Notes: generated by a model from the sequence alone, not told the origin. Shown: positions 39,272 through 48,552, numbered from the stretch's first letter. The stretch: 52,098 nt of DNA from an uncultured Collinsella sp. (GCA_937995345.1 CALKKS010000035.1:1-52098), one strand, 5' to 3'. Made by a program: numbers and translations.

Positions 39272-39348
39272 TGGTGCTCCATGGCGGATTCGAACCGTCG
39301 ACCTTGGGATTAGAAGTCCCCTGCTCTATCCAACTGAGCTAATGGAGC
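39272..39348 (-). tRNA. tRNA-Arg (UCU)
   Basis: Minus-strand cloverleaf: acceptor GCTCCAT pairs with ATGGAGC, the D-arm contains TAGCTCAGTTGGATAGAGC, the anticodon loop CTTCTAA gives anticodon TCT, and the T-arm contains GGTTCGAATCC. Discriminator A is followed by an encoded CCA (39272-39274). It stands alone between surface-glycan genes; tRNA genes are frequent integration sites, but no duplicated 3' end was noticed nearby. Confidence 0.97.
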
Positions 39349-39401
39349 ATAAAGACGCGTATCCAAGCGAGTGCAAGTTCACGCGGCTAATAAATTATAG
39401 C

Positions 39402-40169
39402 CTACTTGAACTGGTCGTGGTACGCCTTGCAAACCTCATCCACGGGGCCATCCATGCGTAGATCGCCCTTCTCGATCCATACGGCACGCTGGCAAATGCG
39501 CTCAACCTGCTCCATGGAGTGAGAAACGAACAAGACCGTGACATCGCCACTCTCGATAAAGTGCTGAATGCGGCGCTCGCACTTCTGCTGGAAAAAGACA
39601 TCGCCAACAGAAAGCGTCTCATCGACGATAAGGATATCGGGCTCGGTAATCGTGGCGATAGCAAAGGCGATACGCGCGACCATACCCGAAGAGAAGTTCT
39701 TCAGCGGCATGTCAACGAAGTCTTTAAGCTCAGCGAACTCGATGATCTCGTCAAAGCTAGCGTCGATAAACTCCTTGGTATAGCCGAGCAGCGCACCGTT
39801 CAGATAGATATTCTCACGCGCGGTAAGCTCCGGGTCAAAGCCGGCACCAAGCTCAATCAGCGGCGCAATATTGCCGTGGACCTTAACCTCGCCCTCGCTC
39901 GGCTCCAAAACGCCAGCGATGATCTTGAGCATCGTAGACTTACCGGAACCGTTAGTACCAACAAGGCCAACAACCTCGCCGCGATGCACATCAAACGAAA
40001 TGTGCTTAAGCGCACGGAATTCCTCAAAGAACAGCTCGTGCTTGGCGAGCTTAATAAAGTACTCCTTGAGGTTTGTAAGCGACTCAGACGCCATGTTAAA
40101 GATCATGGTGACGTCTTTAACCTCGACAGCAAGGGGCTGCTTGCTGTAATCAATAGCAGATTCAGTCAT
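39402..40169 (-). CDS. polysaccharide/teichoic-acid ABC exporter, ATP-binding subunit
   Basis: The 255-aa ATPase is of the TagH/RfbB/Wzt class. ATG at 40169 has AAGGAG 8 bases upstream. Walker A is GTNGSGKST, the signature is FSSGMVARIAFA (a divergent LSGGQ, as in TagH/Wzt), and Walker B is ILIVDETLSVGD. The long N-terminal lead before Walker A (NLKEYFIKLAKHELFFEEF) is typical of this exporter class. There is no C-terminal carbohydrate-binding domain. It is paired with the permease gene directly upstream and exports a lipid-linked glycan or teichoic-acid-like polymer made by the neighbouring enzymes. Confidence 0.93.
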   Translation of the reverse strand: MTESAIDYSKQPLAVEVKDVTMIFNMASESLTNLKEYFIKLAKHELFFEEFRALKHISFDVHRGEVVGLVGTNGSGKSTMLKIIAGVLEPSEGEVKVHGNIAPLIELGAGFDPELTARENIYLNGALLGYTKEFIDASFDEIIEFAELKDFVDMPLKNFSSGMVARIAFAIATITEPDILIVDETLSVGDVFFQQKCERRIQHFIESGDVTVLFVSHSMEQVERICQRAVWIEKGDLRMDGPVDEVCKAYHDQFK

Positions 40170-40181
40170 AAACAGCACTCC

Positions 40182-41027
40182 TTAGATGTAGAGAATAAAC
40201 TTGTGCTCGGTCCTGTGGAACACGGTATAGCCAGCAGCAAGGGCGATAACAGCCCAGGCAACACACAGGCCAAGCGTAAGCGCAGAGGGCACGGTGTTGA
40301 ACAGGAAAATATCACGCATAAACTGCAGGTAGTTGTACATGGGATTCACCACAACAAGCACCTGAATCCAGCGAGCCATTTGACCAATGAAGTCAGTCGT
40401 CCAGAAAATCGGCGTCAGATACATCCAGGCAGTAATGACAACGCTCCACAGATGCATAACATCGCGGAAGAAGACCGCCAGTGCCGAAAGCATCAAACCC
40501 AAACCCATGCAAAAGCACATGAGCAAAAGGAGGCAAACCGGCAACAGGATTAAATGCCAAGTAGGAACTACATGGAACCAGAGCATGACCAAGGCGACGG
40601 CAACCAGAGAGAAAGCGAAGTTAACAAGCGAAAACAATACTTTCTGCACCGGAAATACCCAGCGATGCACCTTGACCTTCTTTAGCAGCGAGGAAGCCCA
40701 AATGATGGACATAAGCGCCTGATTCGTCGACTCGGACATGACGGAAAACGTCACGTTACCGACGATCAAATAAAGTGGATACATCTCAGGCGTGATAGAG
40801 CCATTGCGACCTTGGGCAAAGATAGTCGAAAACACGATCGACATGACAATCATCATCAACAAAGGATTAAGCACGGACCAAGCTACGCCCAAAACGCTGC
40901 GACGATACTTAATCTTAAAATCCTTGGTAACCAACTGCCTGAGGATAAATTTGTCCTTCTCATAATCATTTTTAGCGTGAGAGGCCGGTTTAGCCACCGC
41001 TTTCTGACTCTCTACATTGTCAGCCAC
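40182..41027 (-). CDS. polysaccharide/teichoic-acid ABC exporter, ABC-2 permease
   Basis: The 281-aa protein has six hydrophobic helices of ABC-2 type; the N-terminal KDFKIKYRRSVLGVAWSVLNPLLMM amphipathic/first-helix motif is typical of TagG/Wzm (written here split across residues 40-65). GTG at 41027 is chosen because AAGGAG precedes it by 9 bases; an earlier in-frame ATG lacks a site. A TATACT -10-like element lies at 41065-41070 on the minus strand with a poor -35. It forms a two-gene unit with the ATPase. Confidence 0.92.
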   Translation of the reverse strand: MADNVESQKAVAKPASHAKNDYEKDKFILRQLVTKDFKIKYRRSVLGVAWSVLNPLLMMIVMSIVFSTIFAQGRNGSITPEMYPLYLIVGNVTFSVMSESTNQALMSIIWASSLLKKVKVHRWVFPVQKVLFSLVNFAFSLVAVALVMLWFHVVPTWHLILLPVCLLLLMCFCMGLGLMLSALAVFFRDVMHLWSVVITAWMYLTPIFWTTDFIGQMARWIQVLVVVNPMYNYLQFMRDIFLFNTVPSALTLGLCVAWAVIALAAGYTVFHRTEHKFILYI

Positions 41028-41188
41028 GGACCATCTCCTTGTCTCGTAAAACATAACATTGGAAAGTATAGCCCTCCCACGTTGACGATAACCTACCGCA
41101 ACAAATCTGGAGAACTAACCCATATCTAATCAAAGGGGCAGGCGATAGGTATACTTTCGACCAAGTGAGTCATTAAAGGAGTTCCTAT

Positions 41189-42115
41189 ATGGACTATTCG
41201 AATACCGCCGTCATAATCCCCTGTTACAACGAAGCGCTGACGATTGGCAAAGTTGTCGATGATTTTCATCGAGAGCTGCCCGGCGCAGTTGTCTATGTTT
41301 ACGACAACAACTCGTCCGACGACACTTCGCAAATCGCCAAGCAACACGGGGCTACGGTGCGCCACGAGTCCAGGCAGGGCAAAGGTAACGTATGTCGCCA
41401 AATGTTCCGAGATATCGATGCCGAGTGTTACTTGATGGTTGACGGCGACGATACATATCCAGCCGAAGCCGCCAAGTCGCTCTGCAAGCCCATCCTTAGC
41501 GGCGACGCAGATATGACTGTTGGAGATCGTCTTTCAAACGGCACCTATGCCGAAGAGAATAAACGAGCCTTTCACGGCTTTGGCAACAACCTTGTTCGTG
41601 CCATGATTAAATGGATATACGGTTACAGCTTTGACGACGTGATGACCGGCTATAGAGCCATGAGCAAACCATTCGTCAAAACGTTCCCCGTCTTGAGTGA
41701 GGGCTTCCAGATCGAAACCGAGCTCTCCATCCATGCCGTCGATCACCGCTGGCGCATTCAAGACGTGCCAGTAGAGTATCGAGATCGACCTGAGGGCTCT
41801 GAATCCAAACTCAATACGATCAGCGACGGCATCAAAGTCATCGCAATGATCGGAACGCTCTTTAAAGACTATCGTCCGCTCAAGTTCTTCAGTCTTATTG
41901 CAATCATCTTTGCCATCATAGGTCTCGCTCTCGGAATCCCAATTGTTGCGGAGTACTTCCAAACCGGCTTAGTCCCCCGCTTCCCCACAGCCATGCTCGC
42001 GGCCTCACTCATGTTTCTGTGCGGGCTGAGCCTGGCAACTGGCCTCATCCTCGATTCCGTGGCAAAAGTTGAGAAAAAACAATGGGAGCTACAGGTGTAT
42101 AACAAAACCGAATAA
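41189..42115 (+). CDS. GT2 glycosyltransferase with two C-terminal membrane helices
   Basis: The 308-aa protein has the GT-A start VIIPCYNEALTIG, an acidic VDGDDTYP (Asp85-Asp88 region) and MTGYRAMSKPFVKTFPVL, the dolichol/undecaprenyl-phosphate mannose-synthase-like pattern. Two hydrophobic helices at about 235-260 and 268-290 anchor it. It probably transfers a sugar to undecaprenyl phosphate or to a lipid-linked acceptor. ATG has AAAGGAG 8 bases upstream. It is divergent from the ABC exporter and upstream of licD. Confidence 0.9.
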   Translation: MDYSNTAVIIPCYNEALTIGKVVDDFHRELPGAVVYVYDNNSSDDTSQIAKQHGATVRHESRQGKGNVCRQMFRDIDAECYLMVDGDDTYPAEAAKSLCKPILSGDADMTVGDRLSNGTYAEENKRAFHGFGNNLVRAMIKWIYGYSFDDVMTGYRAMSKPFVKTFPVLSEGFQIETELSIHAVDHRWRIQDVPVEYRDRPEGSESKLNTISDGIKVIAMIGTLFKDYRPLKFFSLIAIIFAIIGLALGIPIVAEYFQTGLVPRFPTAMLAASLMFLCGLSLATGLILDSVAKVEKKQWELQVYNKTE

Positions 42116-42239
42116 ACTCTAACGACTCCAATAATTAACAGGAGGGTGTTGCCGTTTAGTGCGCTCATTGAACAGTCTTTTCACCATTAAAAGACGAATG
42201 CACGCCACTTGCCCAGCTTCAATCGACCGCCACGAAGCA

Positions 42240-42274
42240 ATCCTTTCCATTAAGTTATTCTTAATGGAAAGGAT
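42240..42274 (+). terminator. perfect 15-bp hairpin just upstream of licD
   Basis: ATCCTTTCCATTAAG (42240-42254) and its exact reverse complement (42260-42274) enclose TTATT. It ends 23 bases before the licD ATG and 125 bases after the previous gene. The following CTTCTC is only weakly T-rich, so it could be a terminator for the GT2 gene or a leader hairpin for licD. Confidence 0.6.
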
Positions 42275-42297
42275 CTTCTCAACACGAAGGATACAGA

Positions 42298-43374
42298 ATG
42301 GGCATCCTGTCACGCATCATTGACCATCTTCCCGCATCAAAGCGAGCAATTAGAGATCTTCGCTCAGATGTCTATGAACTCTATGAACTCAACCGATCCA
42401 TCAATGCGAGGATAGAGCAGGCTGACAACGGTATTAACGACAACCTGAATTTTAGGGCCGAATGGCTTAAAAGTGATAACGACGGCGTTTCGATGAGAAT
42501 CGAAACGATGCTATGGCAGCTTTACCGAAACGACAACGAAGATCTGCAAGACACAAAGAAGCGTTTTTTCGCGTCGCTTCCGAAAGCCAACGGCGGGCTC
42601 AGGGCAATGCAGCTCGGATGTGCAAAGCTGCTTGGAGAGTTTGACTCATTATGTAAAGACAACGGTCTTCAATACTGGATCGCATTCGGAACGCTTCTTG
42701 GAGCAATCCGACACCAGGGCTTTATTCCTTGGGATGATGATAGCGATCTCGGCATGATGCGATCGGAGATTGACAGACTTATCGATATTGTCAGCGATGA
42801 CGAACGGTATCGAATCTCAATCGTTTACGATGTCTGGAACTTCTGTAAGCAAGTTCGTTTTATGTACGCAGACATTAATAATCCCTGCTTTTTAGACTTG
42901 TTCATATTTGAAGAGATCGGCAACGCCGATAAAAAGGTATTCGAAACACAGTTGGAAGTAAGAATGCAAATGATTGCCGAGATGAAAGCCGCCCCCTATT
43001 TCAGGGAATGGAAGAGGAAGGAATTCATTCCAGCGTCTGACCCTCTTTCAAATCAGATAGAGGAAACGTTTGCAAAATTCCGTTCAATTGAAATAGAGTG
43101 GGGAATAATTGAAAGCCAACCCGCCGATGGCATGCTGTGGGGCATCGAGAACATGTACGTCCTGCATGACTATCAATGGGTATGTCGTAAGCAGGATGTG
43201 TTTCCAACACAAACTGTGACTTTTGAACAGATCCACTGCCAAGCACCAAATAATCTAAGAAAGTTCACTGAAGACGTGTACGGAGATATCTACAGAGTGC
43301 CAAAGGACATATCGACACACTGTGAACATGTCAGTAAAGAGCAGCTCCGCTCCCTAGAGGACCAGAAGTCATAG
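42298..43374 (+). CDS. licD: LicD-family phosphocholine transferase
   Basis: The 358-aa protein has the LicD nucleotidyltransferase core: a helix ending EFDSLCKDNGLQYWIAFG, then TLLGAIRHQGFIPWDDDSDL (132-151), where the DDD acids bind metal. Enzymes of this family move phosphocholine (or another phospho-group) from CDP-choline to a cell-surface glycan. The N-terminal 100 residues are helical and charged, perhaps a scaffold. The LicC/LicA fusion upstream in this cluster would supply CDP-choline. ATG has GAAGGA upstream. Confidence 0.93.
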   Translation: MGILSRIIDHLPASKRAIRDLRSDVYELYELNRSINARIEQADNGINDNLNFRAEWLKSDNDGVSMRIETMLWQLYRNDNEDLQDTKKRFFASLPKANGGLRAMQLGCAKLLGEFDSLCKDNGLQYWIAFGTLLGAIRHQGFIPWDDDSDLGMMRSEIDRLIDIVSDDERYRISIVYDVWNFCKQVRFMYADINNPCFLDLFIFEEIGNADKKVFETQLEVRMQMIAEMKAAPYFREWKRKEFIPASDPLSNQIEETFAKFRSIEIEWGIIESQPADGMLWGIENMYVLHDYQWVCRKQDVFPTQTVTFEQIHCQAPNNLRKFTEDVYGDIYRVPKDISTHCEHVSKEQLRSLEDQKS

Positions 43375-43386
43375 GGTTCAAAAGCC

Positions 43387-43421
43387 AAGGGATTATCGCG
43401 TATTAAAAGCGACAATCCCTT
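43387..43421 (+). terminator. hairpin downstream of licD
   Basis: AAGGGATT (43387-43394) pairs with AATCCCTT, and TCGC pairs with GCGA inside after a one-base bulge on each side. It lies 13 bases past the licD stop. The T-tract is short (TTCATT). Confidence 0.7.
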
Positions 43422-43446
43422 CATTATGCTCAGACACAATCACGAA

Positions 43447-43480
43447 TAACCGTGGTATTCGCGCGACAATACCACGGTTA
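43447..43480. terminator. bidirectional terminator between convergent licD and the DUF4422-GT8 gene
   Basis: A perfect 13-bp stem (TAACCGTGGTATT and its reverse complement) has an 8-base loop. CTTTAAATTT follows on the plus strand and is AT-rich on the minus side too. It lies in the 157-bp convergent gap and is the second hairpin there. Confidence 0.8.
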
Positions 43481-43531
43481 CTTTAAATTTCTCGAGCAAT
43501 CAACGGCTAGCACTCGGGCGAACAATATTAA

Positions 43532-45424
43532 CTATCGGAAACGCCTTATCAGAGAAACGATTTTAAACATAATCCTATGTCGCTTTGTCCCAACTGGAAA
43601 TAACGTCTGCTTTAATCCAAGCGGTCGGTATTCCGAAAGCGTAACTAAAAGGGACTCATACGCATCCATGCACCTGGCCAAACGCCAATAATCACGACAA
43701 AGTGCATTCGCCGGTTCAGAGAATGGAGTCGTATCCGATGAATAGAGCAACAATCCGCTCTCATCGGAGGCCTTATACTCCTTTGCCGTGCACTCGTTGG
43801 CCCACATGCCAACTTCTTCAAAGGAAGCCACGGACATACAGTTCGAATACGAGATAAGGCAGAAATTTAGCTTGCGCATCATAAGGCTTCGAACAGCAAA
43901 TACACTTAGCGGTAAGCAGAAAGCATCTTTAGCGCTGCCCGGTTTCTTTTTATGCAACTGATACTTTTGAAACTCTTTAGCCAAATCGCCTCTTGGATCG
44001 ATGCCCAGTTCAGATGCACAGGCACAGTACAACTCATATGGTTCAGGACAGATGGTAGAAAGCTGAGGCAAATCAACTATAAGAGCGGACGCCTCGCTCA
44101 TCTCCCAACCATCCGCAGCGGCAAGATATGAGTCGCGCAAACGAGACGAAGTCGGCTTATTAAGCTCTTTCTCGAGGAAAACGCTCTTTACGGCAGCGAG
44201 TGAATCTTCTACGCCATTAATAATCTCGGCTGGGTCTTTTTTAAAGAAAGCACACCCCTCAACCCAAAGAACTCGATGATGACTAATCAAATCGACATCC
44301 ATGATGCGAGGAAGCATAAAAGGAAGGACAATATGCGCTTCGGCAGCATCCATAGAACCAAAGAGGTCGCTGGGTCCAACTACCGGGAAAGTTGCTTGTC
44401 TGATTTCCAGATTCTCCGGAATAGCCTCGAGTATGTTAAGGCAATTGGCAAAGTTAAACTGACAATTATGAATTAGAAGCAATCGATACTTTCGGGTCGC
44501 GTCAAGCCGACGAATTAAGCTCTCCAGCGCAACGGCATATTTAATAGGCGTCGATTCCGCATAGCGCCATACGATATCAATCGTTTGGTTATCGACGGCA
44601 GCAGCATTAAACGGAGCAGGCGTCTCTTCAAAGAAAACAAGCGGGCGCTCCGAGATTTTAATCCCCCTCTTAGAGATATGAGAAACGAATACGCTGTATA
44701 GGATCTCGCCCAAATAGCCACAAATACGTTTATGAGTAGTCGTTTCGTTCTCATAGTCATATTCAGAGTCAAACTGCTGAAGAATCGAAAACTCAAATGC
44801 ACAGAGCTCGTCGAAGAGGGTCTTCTTCATCACGAAGCAGTTATAACCCAGATACTTGGAACCGTTAAGATATGCGACAAGCTCATCTACATAATCAGGC
44901 TGAACAATCTTGCAAATATCAACCATATGGTCTAGCTCGGCTTGAGTAACAAGGCCATAAGCACACATATGGTCCCTTATAGTTTTTTTAGGGCCGCAAG
45001 GGGTGGGAACTCCCCTCACGTCCCAATAAGGAGCGCGTACAAGGTCGACCTTCTCGACACAGTCCCTAATCAAAGACTCGTTTGCTAGCTGATACTTTTT
45101 AATTGACAGTGGAGACAAACAGTCATCTTCAATCTGAGCATGATCGTTCGGCTCATATTTCTTCTCATCAAAACTGAAAAAACGGCGGTAATGGCATTGG
45201 CCAACATAATCTGCCTCTAAGTTTTTCCAAGCCCAATACTGACCGCTCATTTCACAAAAAGTGAAATTCCGATCGGAGATATTCTCGCCGCAATCATCGC
45301 GCTGACATCCAGGAATAGTCTCCTTACCCAAAGAGCCGACATGAACAGGTAGATACAGGTCGGAACAAGGAATGCAGACGGGCTTATGACACGAAACTAG
45401 TATTTTGATGTTGGGTTTAGACAT
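43532..45424 (-). CDS. DUF4422 - GT8-like two-domain glycosyltransferase
   Basis: The 630-aa protein starts with a DUF4422 domain (about 5-240: ILVSCHKP, FCEMSGQYWAWKNLEADYVG, HYRRFF, GYNCFVMKK), a family of presumed glycosyltransferases in capsule loci. From about 275 a GT8-like domain follows (YAVALESLIRRLD, RQATFPVVGPSDLFGSMDAAE, FMLPRIMDVDLISHHRVLWV), with VEGC where GT8 enzymes usually have a DxD, and a helical C-terminus. Two acceptors or two linkages per polypeptide are plausible. It follows the next glycosyltransferase gene by 11 bp. The sequence is AT-richer than the housekeeping genes. Confidence 0.85.
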   Translation of the reverse strand: MSKPNIKILVSCHKPVCIPCSDLYLPVHVGSLGKETIPGCQRDDCGENISDRNFTFCEMSGQYWAWKNLEADYVGQCHYRRFFSFDEKKYEPNDHAQIEDDCLSPLSIKKYQLANESLIRDCVEKVDLVRAPYWDVRGVPTPCGPKKTIRDHMCAYGLVTQAELDHMVDICKIVQPDYVDELVAYLNGSKYLGYNCFVMKKTLFDELCAFEFSILQQFDSEYDYENETTTHKRICGYLGEILYSVFVSHISKRGIKISERPLVFFEETPAPFNAAAVDNQTIDIVWRYAESTPIKYAVALESLIRRLDATRKYRLLLIHNCQFNFANCLNILEAIPENLEIRQATFPVVGPSDLFGSMDAAEAHIVLPFMLPRIMDVDLISHHRVLWVEGCAFFKKDPAEIINGVEDSLAAVKSVFLEKELNKPTSSRLRDSYLAAADGWEMSEASALIVDLPQLSTICPEPYELYCACASELGIDPRGDLAKEFQKYQLHKKKPGSAKDAFCLPLSVFAVRSLMMRKLNFCLISYSNCMSVASFEEVGMWANECTAKEYKASDESGLLLYSSDTTPFSEPANALCRDYWRLARCMDAYESLLVTLSEYRPLGLKQTLFPVGTKRHRIMFKIVSLIRRFR

Positions 45425-45435
45425 ATATCCCCCGG

Positions 45436-46446
45436 CTACGCCTTAAGTTTAAATTGATCGCGATGATTGGCGTGGTACTCAACCATAGTCTTTGTTTGCG
45501 CGCCACCGTAACCAAGATGGCCCACAACAATGTTTTCATTTACAACCATCACTCGCCCAGTAAAGCATGCATAGTTGCAAATATGCTCCTCGTCGTCTCC
45601 AAGGCCATATGGACCTCCGACAAAAGTCAACGGGAAATGCCCAAACTCATTCCACGCATCGCGCGTGAACAGAATGGCACCGATGCTATAGCGAATCGGG
45701 CAAATTGAATACTGGAAACCTTCATTTTCAATTGAGAAGCGCTCCGTAAGTGCATCGATATCGCGCAAAACAGGCTGAGACTCGCCCCACATATAGCGAG
45801 CGACCTTAGGTTCGGAAATGACCTGTCGATTGTGATGCAAACCATCCGAATACTTCATATCCGTGAGTCCAGTATTCCTGAAATCATCCAGGAGATTCAA
45901 CTTATCTAACAAGCGAAGATGCCCATAGCAACTGACATTAATTAGAGGAGAGACAAACGCAGGCTTATACAGGGTGTTAGACTCAAGTTCCTCATAGGTA
46001 TCAAGCATCGCCTCAAAGAAGCCCTTGGTCAAAAACATATCCTCATCGAGCTTATAAATCCACTTAGCCCTGGGATGGCATTCAATCGCAATATTCTGAA
46101 CAACAGATAGATGATTAACAGAAGTCGACAGATAGGACCAACCATGCTCAGCGGCAATTTGCTTAAGCTCTTCGTTCACAAGCCCGCTGGTCATTACGCA
46201 CACATCAACATCGGAAGGCACATATGCCGCTATACGCCCAAAAACGTCATCCCATAATGTTGGCTTATATCCAGCGAGGATAATGCAAAGTTTGTCGCTG
46301 CCCTTGCTACGGTCGATAAAGTCATGGGTACCAGACTGGATAGCCTGAACTGCCTCATCGCCGCGGAGATCGCGACGAGCCTTTAAGAAAGCTTTACCAA
46401 ACTTATTCGAGTTAACGACATCATAAACAGTGTTTTTAAGAGACAT
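45436..46446 (-). CDS. GT-A type glycosyltransferase-like protein
   Basis: The 336-aa protein has the overall order of a GT-A enzyme: DKLCIILAGYKP, ICSLVNEEL-like region, KWIYKLDEDMFLTKGFFE with a DED metal motif, and VGGPYGLGDDEEHICNYAC late in the protein. The exact family was not recognised. It is 11 bp upstream of the DUF4422-GT8 gene, so they form a pair. A promoter and terminator hairpin lie in its leader (46474-46549). Its donor and acceptor are unknown. Confidence 0.8.
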   Translation of the reverse strand: MSLKNTVYDVVNSNKFGKAFLKARRDLRGDEAVQAIQSGTHDFIDRSKGSDKLCIILAGYKPTLWDDVFGRIAAYVPSDVDVCVMTSGLVNEELKQIAAEHGWSYLSTSVNHLSVVQNIAIECHPRAKWIYKLDEDMFLTKGFFEAMLDTYEELESNTLYKPAFVSPLINVSCYGHLRLLDKLNLLDDFRNTGLTDMKYSDGLHHNRQVISEPKVARYMWGESQPVLRDIDALTERFSIENEGFQYSICPIRYSIGAILFTRDAWNEFGHFPLTFVGGPYGLGDDEEHICNYACFTGRVMVVNENIVVGHLGYGGAQTKTMVEYHANHRDQFKLKA

Positions 46447-46473
46447 GAAATACTCCTACGAATCAGTGACATG

Positions 46474-46511
46474 AAAAATAATAAGCCACCCGCTTGTCGA
46501 CGAGTGGCTTA
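46474..46511 (-). terminator. intrinsic terminator 28 bases upstream of the GT-A gene
   Basis: On the minus strand TAAGCCACTCG and GCGGGTGGCTTA form a stem with a 7-base loop and an internal G-U, followed by TTATTTTT. It ends the DUF6541 transcript, but it is also placed inside the leader of the downstream gene, because only 28 bases separate its T-run from the ATG. Confidence 0.85.
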
Positions 46512-46520
46512 TCGCGAAGC

Positions 46521-46549
46521 TCTAAAAATGAATAGAAGTAATTAATCAA
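46521..46549 (-). promoter_or_regulatory. candidate promoter upstream of the leader terminator
   Basis: Minus-strand TTGATT (46544-46549) and TTTAGA (46521-46526) are spaced 17 bp. They overlap the DUF6541 stop region and lie immediately before the terminator hairpin, giving a promoter-terminator-gene order like that in front of rimP. Confidence 0.5.
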
Positions 46550-48521
46550 CTATTCTATAGAGTCGCATATCTCCGTCCGAAAGAACCCGTTCAAAACCAG
46601 GGGTAGCATCATTAATATTATTGAATCCAAGCCACTCGTCAGGATTGTAGTAACCATATGTGTGTCTATCAGAAGTTATCTGGCCGCCTTGATCGAGCAG
46701 CAAAACATATTTAGCACCGAGCTCATTTACAGCACTTTTGACTGACTTTTCAGACGAGATCTGGTAAAGATGATTTTTAATAATATGGCTTTGTTCTGTT
46801 TGGCCTACAGCATCGGTCAGACCAGGTTGCCTATAAAAAACATTAAGGTCAACTTGCGAATAAGCAAAGAAGCTACCATCCTCAGGCATGTTCAAAACAA
46901 GTGAATCGCCAACGATGCTTTTAACTTCAGAAACAAAACTCTGCTCACCAGCATCGTAAAGTCGTGGCACCCGTAAGTTATTAAGATCACTCAGCTGAGC
47001 AAAAACGGTACCCAGCGAAGTGGATCTTGAAATAGAGCCATCTTCACCACGTATAATAGCGAAAACATTGAGGAATAGCACGACCACAAGAAGACAGGAA
47101 GCCGTTTTAAAGCCAAAGCGATTGGGAGTCATATATTCCAGCAAGCCCACTAATTGATTTAAACCATATCCAGCAATCGGAATAGCGACTATCGCCAAAT
47201 TAGCAGCAAGGCGATATGGATCCGTATACCAAAAACCCGTCAATAGTTGTTTTATAGATCCTTCTGATCCAATCGAAATGACAATAAATAAAAGGCAGAT
47301 TCCGAAACACGCACAAAGCCACCGTCTTGACTCTTCAAATATAAGAGAAACCGAGCCGATTAATACAAGAATTGTCAAAACGGAAGCCGTTGAATAAGAA
47401 GTAAAGTTAAAAGTCAAAGCAGCGAGGAGAGCATCGATCAGTCCATAGGAAGCAGGCCAAGAGAAACTGGTCGTAGCGGACAGGAAAGGCAATTTGTACA
47501 GAAAAAGCCAGAACAAACAACATATGATTGCAGTGACAATCATGACGAAAATCTTGTAAGAACGCCCTATCAATTTACGCGCTTCGGCATTTAAAAGCAT
47601 ACAAACAGCAAATATATATGCGGTGAAAACCGTGTTGGGGTGAGCGAGGGCAAGAGAAACGAAGCCGCATATCAACGAGACTATTAACGCTGGCGAAAAC
47701 ACACAAGTCTCAGTATTTAACAATAAATACAAGGCAGCGATAAACAAAGGAAGTAACGCCATTCCAAATAAATTTGGATACAGAGGACCAAACACAACAA
47801 ATCCCCAAGGAAATGCTGCGAAGGACAGACAAAGAATGGCACCGAGAAAGTGTTGTCGCGGATTGTCGGGAAATACTATGCATGAAAAAAAATACATTGC
47901 CGAAGGGAATACAACACCAATAATTGCCGAATTAAATGCATTTGCTGAAACTGCGGGCTCAACCGAAAGAATCAAGGAAGTTAATGAACATATTGCATGC
48001 CATGCAGCAGGATAAAACCCTCCAGTATGCCCATATGGAGAAGCACTAACATCTCCATAGATAGAAGCCGAAAGAGGGCTCAAATTCCCAGAGTTACAAA
48101 AGGAGCGAATTAAGTTTAAATGCCAGACGTTATCATGATCTTGATTAAACGAAGAAGGACCGTCTAAAGGAACAACGTAAAAAACTAGCGCAACAATTAC
48201 ACCTATTGCAACCCAGAATAAGAGCATACGAAAGTCAATTCCAAGATTGCAGTTCGGCTTCTCGCTTCGCATCACCATCCCAATCAATAGAAATATGAAA
48301 GACAAAATGATGAAGCCAAATAGCAATGAAATCGAAGTTGCAGAAATCGACAAATAAGGATACAAAATGCATAGAAACTCTAGCTCAAATACTGAAATCA
48401 AAGGAGCTAGGAGCAGGTATCCAGGACATTTTTTACCACCGATAAAAAGAAGCGAAATTACTCCAGGAACGTATAAAATAGTCAAGCAAGTTAGGAAACA
48501 AGCGAAAAAAGAAAACCACAT
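46542..48521 (-). CDS. DUF6541-type polytopic membrane protein (GT-C-like)
   Basis: The 659-aa protein has about 13 hydrophobic helices through residue 490, with a large first extracytoplasmic loop (DGPSSFNQDHDNVWHLNLIR, an acidic loop like that of GT-C enzymes). A soluble C-terminal domain of 150 residues has LSDLNNLRVPRLYDAGEQSF and GAKYVLLLDQ. DUF6541 proteins are actinobacterial surface-glycan proteins thought to be lipid-linked-sugar-dependent glycosyltransferases. It follows DUF2304 by 31 bp in the GT2-DUF2304-DUF6541 set. Confidence 0.85.
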   Translation of the reverse strand: MWFSFFACFLTCLTILYVPGVISLLFIGGKKCPGYLLLAPLISVFELEFLCILYPYLSISATSISLLFGFIILSFIFLLIGMVMRSEKPNCNLGIDFRMLLFWVAIGVIVALVFYVVPLDGPSSFNQDHDNVWHLNLIRSFCNSGNLSPLSASIYGDVSASPYGHTGGFYPAAWHAICSLTSLILSVEPAVSANAFNSAIIGVVFPSAMYFFSCIVFPDNPRQHFLGAILCLSFAAFPWGFVVFGPLYPNLFGMALLPLFIAALYLLLNTETCVFSPALIVSLICGFVSLALAHPNTVFTAYIFAVCMLLNAEARKLIGRSYKIFVMIVTAIICCLFWLFLYKLPFLSATTSFSWPASYGLIDALLAALTFNFTSYSTASVLTILVLIGSVSLIFEESRRWLCACFGICLLFIVISIGSEGSIKQLLTGFWYTDPYRLAANLAIVAIPIAGYGLNQLVGLLEYMTPNRFGFKTASCLLVVVLFLNVFAIIRGEDGSISRSTSLGTVFAQLSDLNNLRVPRLYDAGEQSFVSEVKSIVGDSLVLNMPEDGSFFAYSQVDLNVFYRQPGLTDAVGQTEQSHIIKNHLYQISSEKSVKSAVNELGAKYVLLLDQGGQITSDRHTYGYYNPDEWLGFNNINDATPGFERVLSDGDMRLYRIVD

Positions 48522-48552
48522 GTCACAATTCCAAAATAACAGTTTTAGTCAC

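Noticed and set aside
39272..39348. Integration site at tRNA-Arg
   Set aside because: tRNA genes often serve as attachment sites, but no integrase and no repeated tRNA 3' end was seen in the flanking sequence.
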